Positions 22,683 through 33,584 of a stretch of 64,000 nt of DNA are shown piece by piece; the first letter of the stretch is position 1, and each line of letters opens with the position of its first letter. Below the pieces are notes generated by a model. The model was not told where the DNA came from. It worked only from the letters and a program-made list of their open reading frames with translations, and searched no databases. The stretch is from Ulva prolifera (Eukaryota > Chlorophyta > Ulvophyceae > Ulvales > Ulvaceae): positions 1,786,800 to 1,850,799 of the forward strand of contig CM041198.1 in NCBI GenBank assembly GCA_023078555.1, given 5' to 3'. The position numbers were made by a program, and so were the translations under genes.

Positions 22683-22830
22683 CGTAATGGTCGGTGAGGC
22701 ACCGACCATTCCACGACGTTGCTGACTTGGCCGTAATGGGCGGTGAGGCACCGACCATTACACGATGTTGCTGACTGGGCACACGTGTATCGATTCAGAC
22801 CAGAATGGTCGGTGCCACACTGACCACTCA
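22683..22830. repeat. Tandem hairpin repeats (AATGGTCGGTG family)
   Basis: Two units of about 59 bp, each carrying AATGG(T/G)CGGTG-AGGCA-CCGACCATT, which folds into a short hairpin, followed by a third degenerate unit near 22803. Confidence 0.8.
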
Positions 22831-23234
22831 GCGACAGGAGCACGCCATTTGTCTCCTCCGAACGCGGTCCATACTTGACCACCTAAAGGAGAGTAGCACC
22901 AACTTGTCAGGCACGTCCTCGTCTTACGTGGGCATCGGATCTGCAGGCATGAGTGCTCAATCCTTTTCAATATCCTGTGGTGTACATGCATGTATGTCTT
23001 CTCCGTTCACTCTTTTGTAAACTTGTTCCAGCTCAGACTGCTGGACGTACATGCATGGGCGCAGCTTCTTTGATGTTTGTCTTCTTCCATGTGCTCGTTT
23101 GTAAAATTTTTATTTGTGTGCAGCTGCGTTCGCCCCAGTACGCAATGGATTTCCAGTGTTTCATCTGCGGAGACTGATTGGCCTGTCTCGCGCTATGGAA
23201 GAGCACACAATCATGTCAGCGCTGTTGCCGAGGA

Positions 23235-23312
23235 AGCCATAGGACATTCCGCAGCCACCAAGGAAGCCATAGGACATTCCGCGGCCACCAAGGAAGCCAT
23301 AGAACATTCCGC
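23235..23312. repeat. 30-bp repeat, 2.7 units, CACTA subterminal
   Basis: AGGAAGCCATAGGACATTCC plus GC(A/G)GCCACCA repeated head to tail near the right end of the CACTA element, consistent with subterminal transposase-binding repeats. Confidence 0.85.
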
Positions 23313-23431
23313 TTCTATCGTTCCTTGTGAAACATACGGACGCGGGCGGAAGGTCGAGAGCCTCGTAGGAACGTTCCTCTGTCAGCGGAACGCCTACGGT
23401 TCCGCGGCGGAACGTCACCATTCTCCTAGTG

Positions 23432-23703
23432 AATTGCTTCTCGACGTGAAGCTTGTCCCACACAAGCCGACTTTGTGGGGTGACAATAAGAGCGCCAATA
23501 TCTTGGCTGTGTATGCTGTGTCCACTGACAGATCCAAGCACATTCGTGTGCGGCACTTGCGAGTGCGGGACTATGTCCAGATGGATGAACTTAAGGTAGA
23601 ATGGGTTGGCACTGTTGATGAGTTAGCGGATGTGTTTACCAAAGTGCTGCCCGGTCCTGCTTTGCAAGAAGTTCGTAATAAACTCCAGCTAGTGGAAACG
23701 TAG
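23432..23703 (+). pseudogene. Old Copia pol, RNase H end
   Basis: Frame resumes after the CACTA element: LLLDVKLVPHKPTLWGDNKS, then VGTVDELADVFTKVLPGP and a stop at the same place as the young element, followed by a purine tract and LTR. Confidence 0.9.
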
Positions 23704-23720
23704 CAGGGTTTTTGGGGGAG

Positions 23721-24060
23721 TGTCACAATGCATGCGCCTGCGTGTAGTTGTGTGGTGACAGGTGCACCCATGCATGGACGATCTGCGGATCCAGTGCAGG
23801 GGTAAGCCGCCAGCCGGGACTGTCTCGATGTAGTGAGGGACATCCTGTGAGGGTTTCCCGCCGTAACCTTGAGTGTTCCGTGTGCATATAAGGATGTGCA
23901 CACTGTGATCTGTAATTATTCTCTTTACTGTTTCACGGTATTAGCACTCATCTCCCTCTGAAGCATTCCTCGGTTCTACCGGTATGGAACGCTGGCTGAC
24001 CTGATTTGACCTGAACTGAGACTGCGCGTCTGACCTGACAAGCTGCAACGGTTTCTGACA
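23721..24060 (+). repeat. Old Copia 3' LTR
   Basis: 340 bp, TGTCA...TGACA, clearly diverged from the 356-bp young LTRs, so the old copy belongs to another subfamily or is much older. It keeps the GTGTGCATATAAGGATGTGCACAC hairpin/TATA region. Confidence 0.9.
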
Positions 24061-24357
24061 CCCTGTCGACTAATGGCTGCCGGTCAGCCTCGTCGTGCCT
24101 CTCCTCGCGAGGAGAGTTGGCGTTAGAGAGATTGAGATCAGACATCCTGCAATAGGGCAGACGGTTGTTTGTCGCGCGCAGCAACTAACCGATGGGTTGG
24201 CTCGCAAGCGTATACGTTGAGAAAATTAAGCGAACGCGTTCGCTTTTCTCAGCGCTGATCATTAAAACAAGCCTCTCGAATTGTTTCTAACAACAATATG
24301 CTACGAGAAAGCTAAATGATGCCTGCGCTTATGGCCGCGGTCTGAGCGCCGGCGGAA
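24061..24357 (-). mobile_element. Inverted Copia leader and gag start
   Basis: Reverse complement of the Copia 5' leader and first gag codons (compare 11170-11475), including both palindromes (AAGCGAACGCGTTCGCTT at 24232-24249). It touches the old 3' LTR on the left, as if a plus-strand Copia had inserted in gag of a minus-strand copy. On the right it stops abruptly at LINE sequence. Confidence 0.85.
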
Positions 24358-27300
24358 AGAAATTTCGGAAAGAAAACACCCAAGTATTTGTAGGTGTGAA
24401 CAGTCTCCAACTGCGACCCCCGCAGCTGGAAGACAACTGGTGCGCCGCCCCGCGGCTGATTGAACACCATAGTTTTAGACTTCAACACATTTGGTAAGGA
24501 GCGCCATTGAAACAACCATTTATCGATTGTATCAATATGTCCCTGGAGCCCTGCCGGTGTCAAGGACATTGCATTGACATCATCTGTATAAGTGAGTCCG
24601 GAAATTCTATCGGTGTCTGGTGAGTCAAGGGGAATGCAGAGTTCTTTTGGACGGGTTTGCAGTGTTTCAAGCAGATCATCAATGAACACAACAAAGAGAA
24701 TGGTTGACAGGGGGTCGCCTTGGCCGACCCCGAGGGTGATGGGGAAGTATGGTGATTCCTGGTCTTGGAAGCGCACCCTTGATTTCGTGTTTGAGAGCAT
24801 GTGTGCGATGACCCGACCGAGGCGGCGTGTCACTCCTTTCTGGAGTAGTTTGTACAACAGACCGTCGCGCCACACAGTATCGTATGCTTTCCGGATGTCC
24901 AGGAAGAAAGCGTAAAGTGGAGTGTCCGCCGCGGCAGCCGCCCGGACAATGCGTGCAAAGGTGTGGACATGAACTACACAGCCGCGATCCTCGCGGAATG
25001 CGGCTTGAGACTCATGGAGGGTTATATTGTTTTGGAGGCGGGACCTGAGTAGTGTGCTGAGAAGCTTCCGGAATATTGAAAGCAGTGTGATACCCCGGTA
25101 GTTAGAGGGGTCTGTTGCATCCCCGGCTTTGTGGAGGCTTACAATTGTTCCGAGCGACCATGCATTGGGAATGGTTTCGTGCGTCCAGCAGAAATTGAGG
25201 AGTTGCAGGAAGACTGTTTGCAATTGCGGCCCCCCGGCCTTCAGTAGTTCGCAGATGATATCATCGTGCTCTGCGGCTTTCCAGTTGTGCATTGTAGCAA
25301 GTGCTTGTTGAAGTTCGTGAATTGTGAAGGCATCATCCATCTCTTGGTTGTGTTCAGGCTCATTTTGGCGCCATGCGTGCAATGTGTCTCTGACATGTGC
25401 ATCCGTTTGCTCGCAAAATGTGGCATGTGGGACCGGGTTCATTTCAGATTGGTAGTGATTCGAGAAAACCTGCATCACTGTGTCGATATTATCAGTGGGG
25501 ACTCCCCCAGACATAACAGAAGGCACGGGGTGCTCGGCCGTCGAGCCACCCCTGGTGAGCAGTTTCAACAAACGTTTCGCTGACACCCATGAAACTTTAG
25601 ACTCAAGTCCTGGCGTGCACGTTTTAGAGACATGGTTGGCTTGTTGTTTGATGTATGCACGTTTGAGATCGCGTTTCAGCTGGTTCTTTGCACCTCGGCG
25701 TTGCTGGAATGCTAGCTTGTCAGTGTCGCTGCCGGTCCGGCAATGTGTCTCATGAAGGGTCCAGCATTCACGTCTGAGGTCTGCATATTCTTTGTTCCAC
25801 CATTGCACGCGATGGCTCCGTACCTGGTGTTTCCCAAAGCATTTCTCTCCAGTGGTACGTAGGATGGTTGTCAAGGCAGATGTGAAAGCGTTGGCAGCTT
25901 CAGCATGCGGCATGGTACATGAGTCCATGTCGTGCAGCAACTGCGCAAGGGGCTCTTGCAGGGCTGTTTCAAAGTTTGCGACTGTCTCCTCGTTTTGCAT
26001 TGCTTTCCTATTCCACCGTTTTTTGTGTGATCGGGCGCATTTGCGCTTGCTTCTGTGTGTGGCATGTGGCAGTGACAGTGACAGTGTGAGCAGCGCGTGA
26101 TCAGAGATACACTGCCCGGCAGAGTGGATTGCAGGTGCACTGCAGCGGTCCCTACACGCAGAGGTCGTCAGACAGTAGTCAACAACAGAGGTGCCGCCGG
26201 CATGCATGCATGTCGGCGAAAAGGCGGTGTGGTTGTGCATGACATGCATGTTGCATTGTTCTACCATGTTTGTTAGGCGACAGCCCTGTGAGATACGGAA
26301 CGTTTCATTATGTAGTGGAATATGATGTGAGTTTTGTGCATTCCCAATCCTGGCGTTGAAGTCCCCGCACACAATGATGTGGAATCCCTTCTCAGTCAAG
26401 TAGTGTATGTCATGTGTGAGAGCTTCCAGCTCAGCAGCAAACCTGTCGATGTCTGCAGGACGGGTGTGTGTCTACACTGCCACCGGCCGTATGTATACAC
26501 TGCCGATTGCGGTCTTGGTTGTGTGTCTGCCGGCGTACAATTGTACCCAGGTCGTCTGATGATTTTTCTTGGAACCCCAGGATAGTGTGTGTGTAAGGTG
26601 TGACAGTGTGTCTGTCACAACGATGCCTGTGCCGCCGCCGGTCCTTGAGTTGTGTATCCCGGAGCACCATATGCAGTATACCCGTGCGCGGCAAGCATAG
26701 AAGTTTTCTCTGTGTCCGACAAGTCGAACCAGGTTTCTTGAACTGAACAAATGCCCACATGTTTAGATGACAAGGATTGTGTAAACATACCATTCACATT
26801 TATGCTTCCAAGCGTGACACATGTTGGTGCTTTAGATGTACCGGCCTGGTTGTCATGTGCAGAGGCGAGAGGTGCAAAGCGGTTGGCCGCGGTTGCAGGT
26901 TCGGTGGCACGTGGTAGGGTGGGGGCGAGCGCGGAGTGGTTTGTTCCGCCCATCGCCTTGTGGATACATCATGTATGTGAGTTCTATTTTGGTAGAGGGA
27001 GCCGTGCGGCAACCCCGAGGAAGCAGTGCCTCTGAGCATGCTTGGGCAAAAGGAACCACGCCCTGTGCGATAATTTTCGCGATGTCGAGTCTTCTGTAGA
27101 CGGACAACAGGAGGAATGGCTGCCCAGTTGTTTTGTTTCTGTGTCGTGTACGGTGGGCGGCCTGAAGTATTGAGAGGATGGCGCTGTGTGAGGTCACGGA
27201 GAGGAATGCGCCCGTGTGGCAGACAACGTCACAAGGGCCAAAGAAAGGGAACACTACGCGATTTTGTGGCACAACTTGCATCACCTCCTCATGCTCATTG

Positions 27301-27480
27301 TGCTGCTGATGCCTTATGCCGGTTTGTTGCATCACAGGCGCATTCACTGTCTCAGTCATAGAGATTCGTGTTGGAGGGGAGAGGACCAGGCTGTTGCGGT
27401 ACGGATCGAGAACGAGCATGCGCACATGGACAACTACGCACGTGGCTGTGCGACATTGCACCAGCCACCACATACTCGTC
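24358..27480 (-). mobile_element. LINE copy 1, 3'-truncated and decayed
   Basis: Non-LTR retrotransposon nearly identical to the copy at 59594-64000. Frame 26399-24358 keeps GDFNARIG (AP endonuclease), SDHALLT, and reverse transcriptase motifs (YRGITLLSIFRKL, GVGQGDPLSTILF). The catalytic box reads YTDD at 24579-24590 instead of YADD, and VFIDD is preceded by V instead of D. Frameshifts separate the 5' half (26399-27480). The last roughly 1.26 kb present in copy 2 is absent: it is cut at 24358 by Copia sequence, a 3' truncation unlike the usual 5' truncation. It may extend right to about 27775. Confidence 0.9.
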
Positions 27481-27670
27481 AAGCAGACACCAGAATGGGG
27501 GAGGGGGAGGACACCGCCCGCCCCCCAACATAACCACACCATCAAAACAGACCACGCAGGAGACTGCAACATGTAGCACAGAGAACACTTGACAGCACAT
27601 CCACGTACGGATGCCCAACAAGGGCTCCCCAGCCCAGTGTACCTACGCGGCATACAGAGCAGAGACGCCT

Positions 27671-27774
27671 CACACCGGACTGTAGGAGCCGGAACCCAGA
27701 CCAGACACCATACTCCACGACGCACACCGGACTGTAGGAGCCGGAACCCAGACCAGACACCACACTCCACAACT
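27671..27774. repeat. 52-bp tandem duplication, two units
   Basis: CACACCGGACTGTAGGAGCC... repeated at 27671 and 27723 with one or two differences. It lies upstream of LINE copy 1 in its orientation and may be part of a 5' UTR with tandem promoter units; inference. Confidence 0.8.
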
Positions 27775-29733
27775 CAGCTACTGCCTTGCACTGACAAGCC
27801 CGGCATAAGGCCGGGCGCGCGCTACTCGCGCACCGGACCCGGAGATGGAGAAGTCGCCCGGAAGGGCGTTTTGAATCATGCACTGTGCCTTTGTTGTGAA
27901 CACTCTGGGCCGGGCAGCTGGCATCGGGACACAGCGGCTGCACGAGTCAGACCCCAAGAGCATTGTGGTGTGCGTGCAAAAAGCAGGACAGGGCATTAAC
28001 GTGGTACGCCATCTTCGGGGGTGGCGGGCTTCCGCCATCTACGCCCTCAGGCTGTCTACTCGGGAGGGCAGCGAACGAGGCTACTCTTATGAGGCCCTCT
28101 CCAGCCTTAATTCGGAGAGCATGACATAGCACACAGAACCCCCACCGAACCACCCACTTGACCGTGAGCTGTCAGAGACACCCACGTGGGACAAGCGCTT
28201 GGCTCGTACAGCCCGTTTGACCGTGGGAGTTTGCCAAGCACACTCACGTTGGACAAGCATTGGGCGTGCGGCAGGGCATCCGCCGGGATCCCCCCCAGAC
28301 TTTGCACGTTTCGCGGTCTGCTCGCCACACACACACAGACTGTGATGACTACAAGTGTATGCATGGGCTCGGGCCTGCATGCCCAACAACATGCGCTACA
28401 GTCGTGCATCAGGCGTAGCCGCACAGCAAGAACGCTGACGGCACGGGCTAGCGGAGCCTGAACATCGCGGAGCCCGTAAAGAAAAGGAAAAAGCACACAA
28501 TAACTGACTTTGAGCGGCAACATGCCGCGCAGTTCGGCGTCTTGGCATTGCTAGCACAGCCCGAAACTAAACATCGCGGCGCGAGAAGACACACAACTAC
28601 CGTGTGCTCGTGCAACTGCCCACCAGAATCGGGAATCAGATGTTATAAGCGAGATGGTATGCATTCTGTGGGTGTGAAACGGGCAAAGCATGTAGAAACA
28701 AGCAGTGCGCAACAGTTCGGCAACCACGCAGCACAGGTACGGCGTCGGCAATGGGTGTTGCCGGACCAAGCTGGCCAGGAACGCACAACATAACACAATA
28801 AAACATCTAACGCGGGATCTGTGAGTTCTGGCACCTGGGATGACTTCTGGTTGCGATAGTTGCCGAGAGTGCCTCGTCTTGACTCGAGCGCAGCCTCATC
28901 GTCGCATCGTCACTGCCCGCGGGCGAACGCCGAGAGACACAAAAACAGAAACTAAGACTCAACAAGAAAACCTATCGCGTGATCAAGTTCGTGTCCGTGT
29001 CGCGATAGCCGGTCCGCTCCCCTGCCGAGAGCGTTTAGCACATCATAGCCATGGTAATCATAGACTGTGTGACAGACGATGCCCACCAACCATTCGGGCA
29101 ATCCTGCATGTCAGCATCCATGCACGGCGCGGCACACGAGAATGGATGGTGGCCCGCCAACCATTCGGACAGTCATGCATGTCACGATCCAGGCAAAGAA
29201 AGCACGCGCATGTTTGTCCTCGACGTCCTTCATGGCTGAGCGCACTTTTGGGTCCTTGCGGGCTTTCTCGCTCCGCCGCAACTTTTTGTTGTGATCAAAA
29301 GCTCGTTTAGCGAAACCGCTGCAGGAGTCAGGACTGTCGGCTTGGTCAGGCCTGGGCGTGTGTGCTTACACGAACACATGAGGACCACTGATTATGGCCG
29401 AAACATGAGCTTCCTGTCAAAGTCGCGATGTCGCATGCTCACGAGGGAACGCACGTGTACTTCAGGACCTTCAGCATTTTTGTCTGGCCCTGAAACGCTT
29501 CTGCTATGTTCCTCGCAGCCGTGTACACCGTCCCCTCTTTGCCCGGCTGCATAAGTCAATCAAATCTGGTCATCATCGAGGTACTGTGGTGGACATTGCC
29601 TCCCACGGCGCACGGTCCGCGGCGTCCACTTCCAGCCCGAAAACAACAACTGGGTCAATCACACAGCAGGCACAGCCATACATCACAACACGAATTCATC
29701 CCAATCTACCGTAATCTTTACACTACCGTATGG
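27775..29733. other. No recognised gene
   Basis: No family or long plausible frame. Two diverged units of GCCC(A/G)CCAACCATTCGG followed by CATGCATGTCA-like sequence lie at about 29080-29114 and 29151-29185. Confidence 0.5.
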
Positions 29734-30372
29734 CTACCGCCCCAGCAACTCAGCCCGGCGATACATATTCATGTTGTTACCAGGCTTGCACAAGCGTACC
29801 CCCGCTGCTGCAGCTGCGATCGCACCAACGTGCTGATGCATCAGCATACAACCTTCGTACATTCGCAGCTTTGGGACGCCGTCGTCCTTCAGCAGCGCCC
29901 CCATGAGCGGAGACGCCTTGTCCGCGTCCCTCATCTGGCCCACGATCGCCGACAACTGGTCAGTCCACATCAGCACTCCCGACTGTAGTACATCCCACAT
30001 TTGATCGCTATCGCTCGTCGCAGCGGTAGCAGTGGAGGCCGCGGTGTGTGCCGACGCCCCTGGAGCGGAGCCTCGATTCTTCCGGAGATTGATGGGCTGC
30101 ACCATCACCGGGGGCTCGATGCCGCCAGCGATCTTCCCCTTCCGGTAGTAGAAATTAATACATCTGTGGAGGGATTCCACGTTGTCGACGTCCAAGGTGG
30201 CCCCCTCGTCGATGGTCGACGCCAGTGTCATGCCGTCCGACCCCCCTCCCCTTCGCAAGACACTCCTCGCTAGCACATCTAGCATCCCATTATCTGAATC
30301 GTCGTCCGCAGTGTCTTTGTCGATCACGATCGCGGCATCTCGCATGAACAGAAATTGAAGGTCGTTCGGCAT
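29734..30372 (-). CDS. Hypothetical protein, 212 residues
   Basis: Unrecognised. It starts with ATG at 30372 (MPNDLQFLFMRDAAIVIDKD), followed by an acidic DDDSDNG stretch, a central FYYRKGKIAGG, an Ala/Thr-rich segment and a helix-like C-terminal half (VLMWTDQLSAIVGQM). No signal peptide or membrane span. It is transcribed divergently from the transposase-like gene whose first ATG is at 30703, so it may be a second gene of the same DNA transposon, but there is no motif support. Confidence 0.5.
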   Translation of the reverse strand: MPNDLQFLFMRDAAIVIDKDTADDDSDNGMLDVLARSVLRRGGGSDGMTLASTIDEGATLDVDNVESLHRCINFYYRKGKIAGGIEPPVMVQPINLRKNRGSAPGASAHTAASTATAATSDSDQMWDVLQSGVLMWTDQLSAIVGQMRDADKASPLMGALLKDDGVPKLRMYEGCMLMHQHVGAIAAAAAGVRLCKPGNNMNMYRRAELLGR

Positions 30373-31549
30373 CGCGATCTACACACTAGCGTGACTCGGA
30401 ACTTGAAAGACACACAGCAGTCAATGCGGTTACAGTAACTCCAACTTCTTTGGTACTTGGCAATGCCTATCCGTCGATGCTGATGTCCAAGAGTTTGAAA
30501 ACACAGGCCCGTGTTGGTGCCCGGCCATTGGCTACATGGACACTCCCTCGTTACATCCCCATGCATGTTGATCCCCTACCACTCCACTCGTCTCCTAGGA
30601 CGCTTTCACTACGCTTGCACCTCGTTCATACCACGCCGCTCGCTTGCGGCAACATCTTTCCATTCATCCATGCAGAGTTCATCGACGTTGAATGTATAGA
30701 GAATGGCTCCTCGTAAGCCTCGTTCCACCAAGCGTGCTGTCAACGACGATCTTGCTACCTTGGCGTGCTGCGCCTTGATCCTCCAGTTCGGTCTGGGAAC
30801 CGTACGTTCCTATACAAGAGCAATAAATGTAGCCAACCGTTTGTCAGGCTTCAGACTACCCAGAATCACCCCCGCGCCTGCCCCGGGGGACAAGTCGCGG
30901 GGCGTGCTCAGACTCGTGACGAGGGCTCCCGAGGCGGTGGAGATGACAGCCAGCCAGTGGCGGGGACCCAGCCTGCCGGCGGGGTTGACCTCGGTCGAGT
31001 CGACGAGGACCTCTTCGATGTTGTGAGATACATCTCACTAGGCGCATGCTGGCGCGGCACACCTGTAGACACCTAAGGCTGCAGCGCAGACCACAACAGG
31101 TGTCCTCGTAACTTGGACTGGCGTCTGTACAACGCCACTTATACATTATATACCACGTTAATTATTATTATAAACATATGTGCACGCAATTTCTGTACAG
31201 CGTCCTGTACACTCGAATCACAATGATACGTGTATGCCAGACACCTTACTGGACGTGGCTACGAGTGCACCAACTCGACCAGCTTACGCAGCCATGCTTA
31301 GTTGGCACTATATTATATCGGATTACTTGGACCAGCGCATTAGCGGTCATGTCCTACCCAAGCTAGACTGGTATCTTACAGACCGGGTCGCATGCAGACC
31401 TCCCATGTTTATTTGCGAACTCACGCATGTTACGCGGCAGCCTTGGGGCTTCGCATGCATGACCGCTGTTAGCAGGCACGGCACCCACATCGAACACGAA
31501 ATCAGTGTGCGATCAGCCTTCAGGCTCCGAAGGCCACATGTTCACTTTC

Positions 31550-31735
31550 TCCCGCAGTTACTCGGGATCTTGGGTCTGCGCTTTGCGCGATCCGGCGAGG
31601 CCAACTCTGACAGAGGGATCGACCCGGGCGCACACACCATCGGTATTTATACCGAGCGCTTGCTGGGACCAGGCACGTTTTACAGTGATCTGGTTGGGGC
31701 GCCATCCATTCGTGCATCACATTGTATTGACTTCT
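31550..31735 (-). repeat. Interspersed repeat with TATA-like core, copy A
   Basis: Reverse complement is similar (roughly 80 percent by eye) to 58995-59166, sharing GGATGGCGCCCCAACCAGA, CTCGGTATAAATACCG and GATCCC(T/C)CTGTCA. It could be an LTR or promoter fragment of an unidentified element; GGTCGATCCC resembles a Pol III B box, so a SINE is possible. Confidence 0.65.
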
Positions 31736-33550
31736 TGCCTCTTTTCGCATCTGTCTGTTCTATTCCTGTCTGCCTGTACAGCCTTCGTGCTGCGGCGTTT
31801 AGCCCATTTTATTCAGCTGTCCTCGCGCAGCACCGTAGGTCCGTTCCGTCCCGGCGACTCAGAGACCCCTACATTCGAGGTGCGGTGTGGGGTGCCTGGC
31901 CCTGATCACCTCGTCTGATCTCCAAGTGCTGTCTATCTGGTGATCGTGATTGGTGTCATGTGGCCAGGTCCCTGATGGCTCCGACATATCCGATGAAGAC
32001 TACGGAGACGACGATGCAGACAGCCTATACGACGACGCCAGCAGTGTCCTCTCCAGCCTGTCAGGAGATGACTGGGACACAGACTCTACTGAGGTATGTC
32101 CTTTCGGTGTCTCCCGACGCAGCCTGATTATCCGAATTTCTCTTATGCTGGGTACCCCACCTCCTGCTCCCTATCGGTGTCAATGGCTGGTGACTCCGTG
32201 CAGAGCGACGCTCTCGACGGCCGCGCGGGTCCACAGGTCGCAGGCGAGGATGCAGCCGTGAAGGGGACGGCCGCTTGGTAGCGTCAGAGGCGGATGGACC
32301 CGGTCTCCAACACCTGCCGTCTCACAGTTTTGACTGTATCAATGTGGATCGCCAGCCTGAAAAGCATGTTCCGTATGAGTGATGTTGTGGTGGACATGTG
32401 GCGTCGTTTTGTGCATTGTCTACTCTTACCAGATGGGAATATGTTTCCCCCATCCTTCCACCTGGTCAAGGCTGTCCTGGCTGTACCAGATGTCTCTTCG
32501 GTGACCCGGCACGTGTGCCCACAGTGCTGGACTCTCTTCCCAGGTATAAAGTTGTGTGATCATACCCACCACTTGGACGACGTCTGCAACACCCCAGGGT
32601 GCACCCAGAAGCGTTTCGAGGTGGACCTGGCAGGCAAGGGTGTACCTTGCCGGAGTGTCTTCTACTTTGGGGAGGCCGCATCACTGAAAGACCTGATTCT
32701 GCAACCCGGTGTCCTTGCCGCGGTTCGTGCTCATCGAGTGCACGCCCTACTAGATCCCGCCGGTTTCTGGCAGTCCCCTGCCGGACGCGCCCTGAACACC
32801 GCGTGCGGGGGGGTTTTCACATCCGCTGACCCGGAGGAGATTGAACTCCTCTTCAGCTTGGGTGCGCTCGACTTGAGTTCGACCTATCCTGTATCTCACT
32901 TGTTCCGTTGCCCGGCCGCCTAGTGCATCCGGTGGTGGTTGTAGAAAGCTCGGACCCTACATTTTGCGCGCTTGCAGGGGGTGACGGCGCCCAACTGTAC
33001 GTGAACAAGCAACACGGGACAACAATCTGGGGCATCCGCCTGCTGGACCTCCCCCCTCATCTGTCCCATTGCAATGATGCCTGGATCCCCGTGGGGGTAG
33101 TCGAGGGCCCAACTGAGCCCACAAACATGAACAGCATCCTTACACAGGTCCTCGAATTCTTCAAGAAGCATGACCCAGGTACGTGGCAGTCTCGTGAGTG
33201 TGTCCACCACGCACACATCCGGCCGGTGTTTGATTCGTCTGTGGTCCCTACAATCCCCCTACGGCGCAGCCAGGAAGGGGGTGCCAAGGATCGAGCCTTT
33301 CAAAGTCGCTATGCCTGACGGAACAGTTCTGCGCATCTGGCCTGTGCTCTGCTGTGTGGAGGGCGACATTCCATGGATGCAGAAGTTAACCAACAGCATC
33401 GGGCACGGCGGCAAGAGGGCGTGCTTCCGTTGCGCCCAGAACGGCGTCTGGGTTTTTGCAGCCAACACAGTACGGTACGTGGTTTTTTTTATCAGGGGTG
33501 CCATCGCGCGGCTGGCGGGACTGATGCAGCTGCCGGCGGCGGCCCCATCC

Positions 33551-33551
<1 letters not shown>

Positions 33552-33581
<30 letters not shown>
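33552..33581 (+). repeat. Run of 30 cytosines
   Basis: Uninterrupted poly-C followed by T and five more C, inside a probable intron of the transposase-like gene. The complementary strand is a 30-nt poly-G. Confidence 0.95.

Positions 33582-33584
<3 letters not shown>

Larger units (their letters stand above)
18831..23431. mobile_element. CACTA (EnSpm) DNA transposon, non-autonomous
   Basis: The right terminus reads ACGTCACCATTCTCCTAGTG (23412-23431), i.e. inverted CACTAGGAGAATGGTGACGT. The left terminus is CATAGGAGAATGGTGACGT from 18831, one base short of CACTA. Both subterminal regions are crowded with GGAACG/CGTTCC and CATTCCGC motifs, typical of CACTA ends. Pol of the old Copia is interrupted at 18830 and resumes at 23432 (AATTGCTTCTCGACG). 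No transposase motif was found in the 4.6-kb interior; reading frames at 19443-19925 and 20482-20925 have no recognisable family. A deleted sister copy lies at 56911-57900. Confidence 0.8.

Noticed and set aside
24592-25755. Plus-strand frames opposite the LINE copies
   Set aside because: Antisense of conserved reverse transcriptase, repeated identically opposite copy 2.
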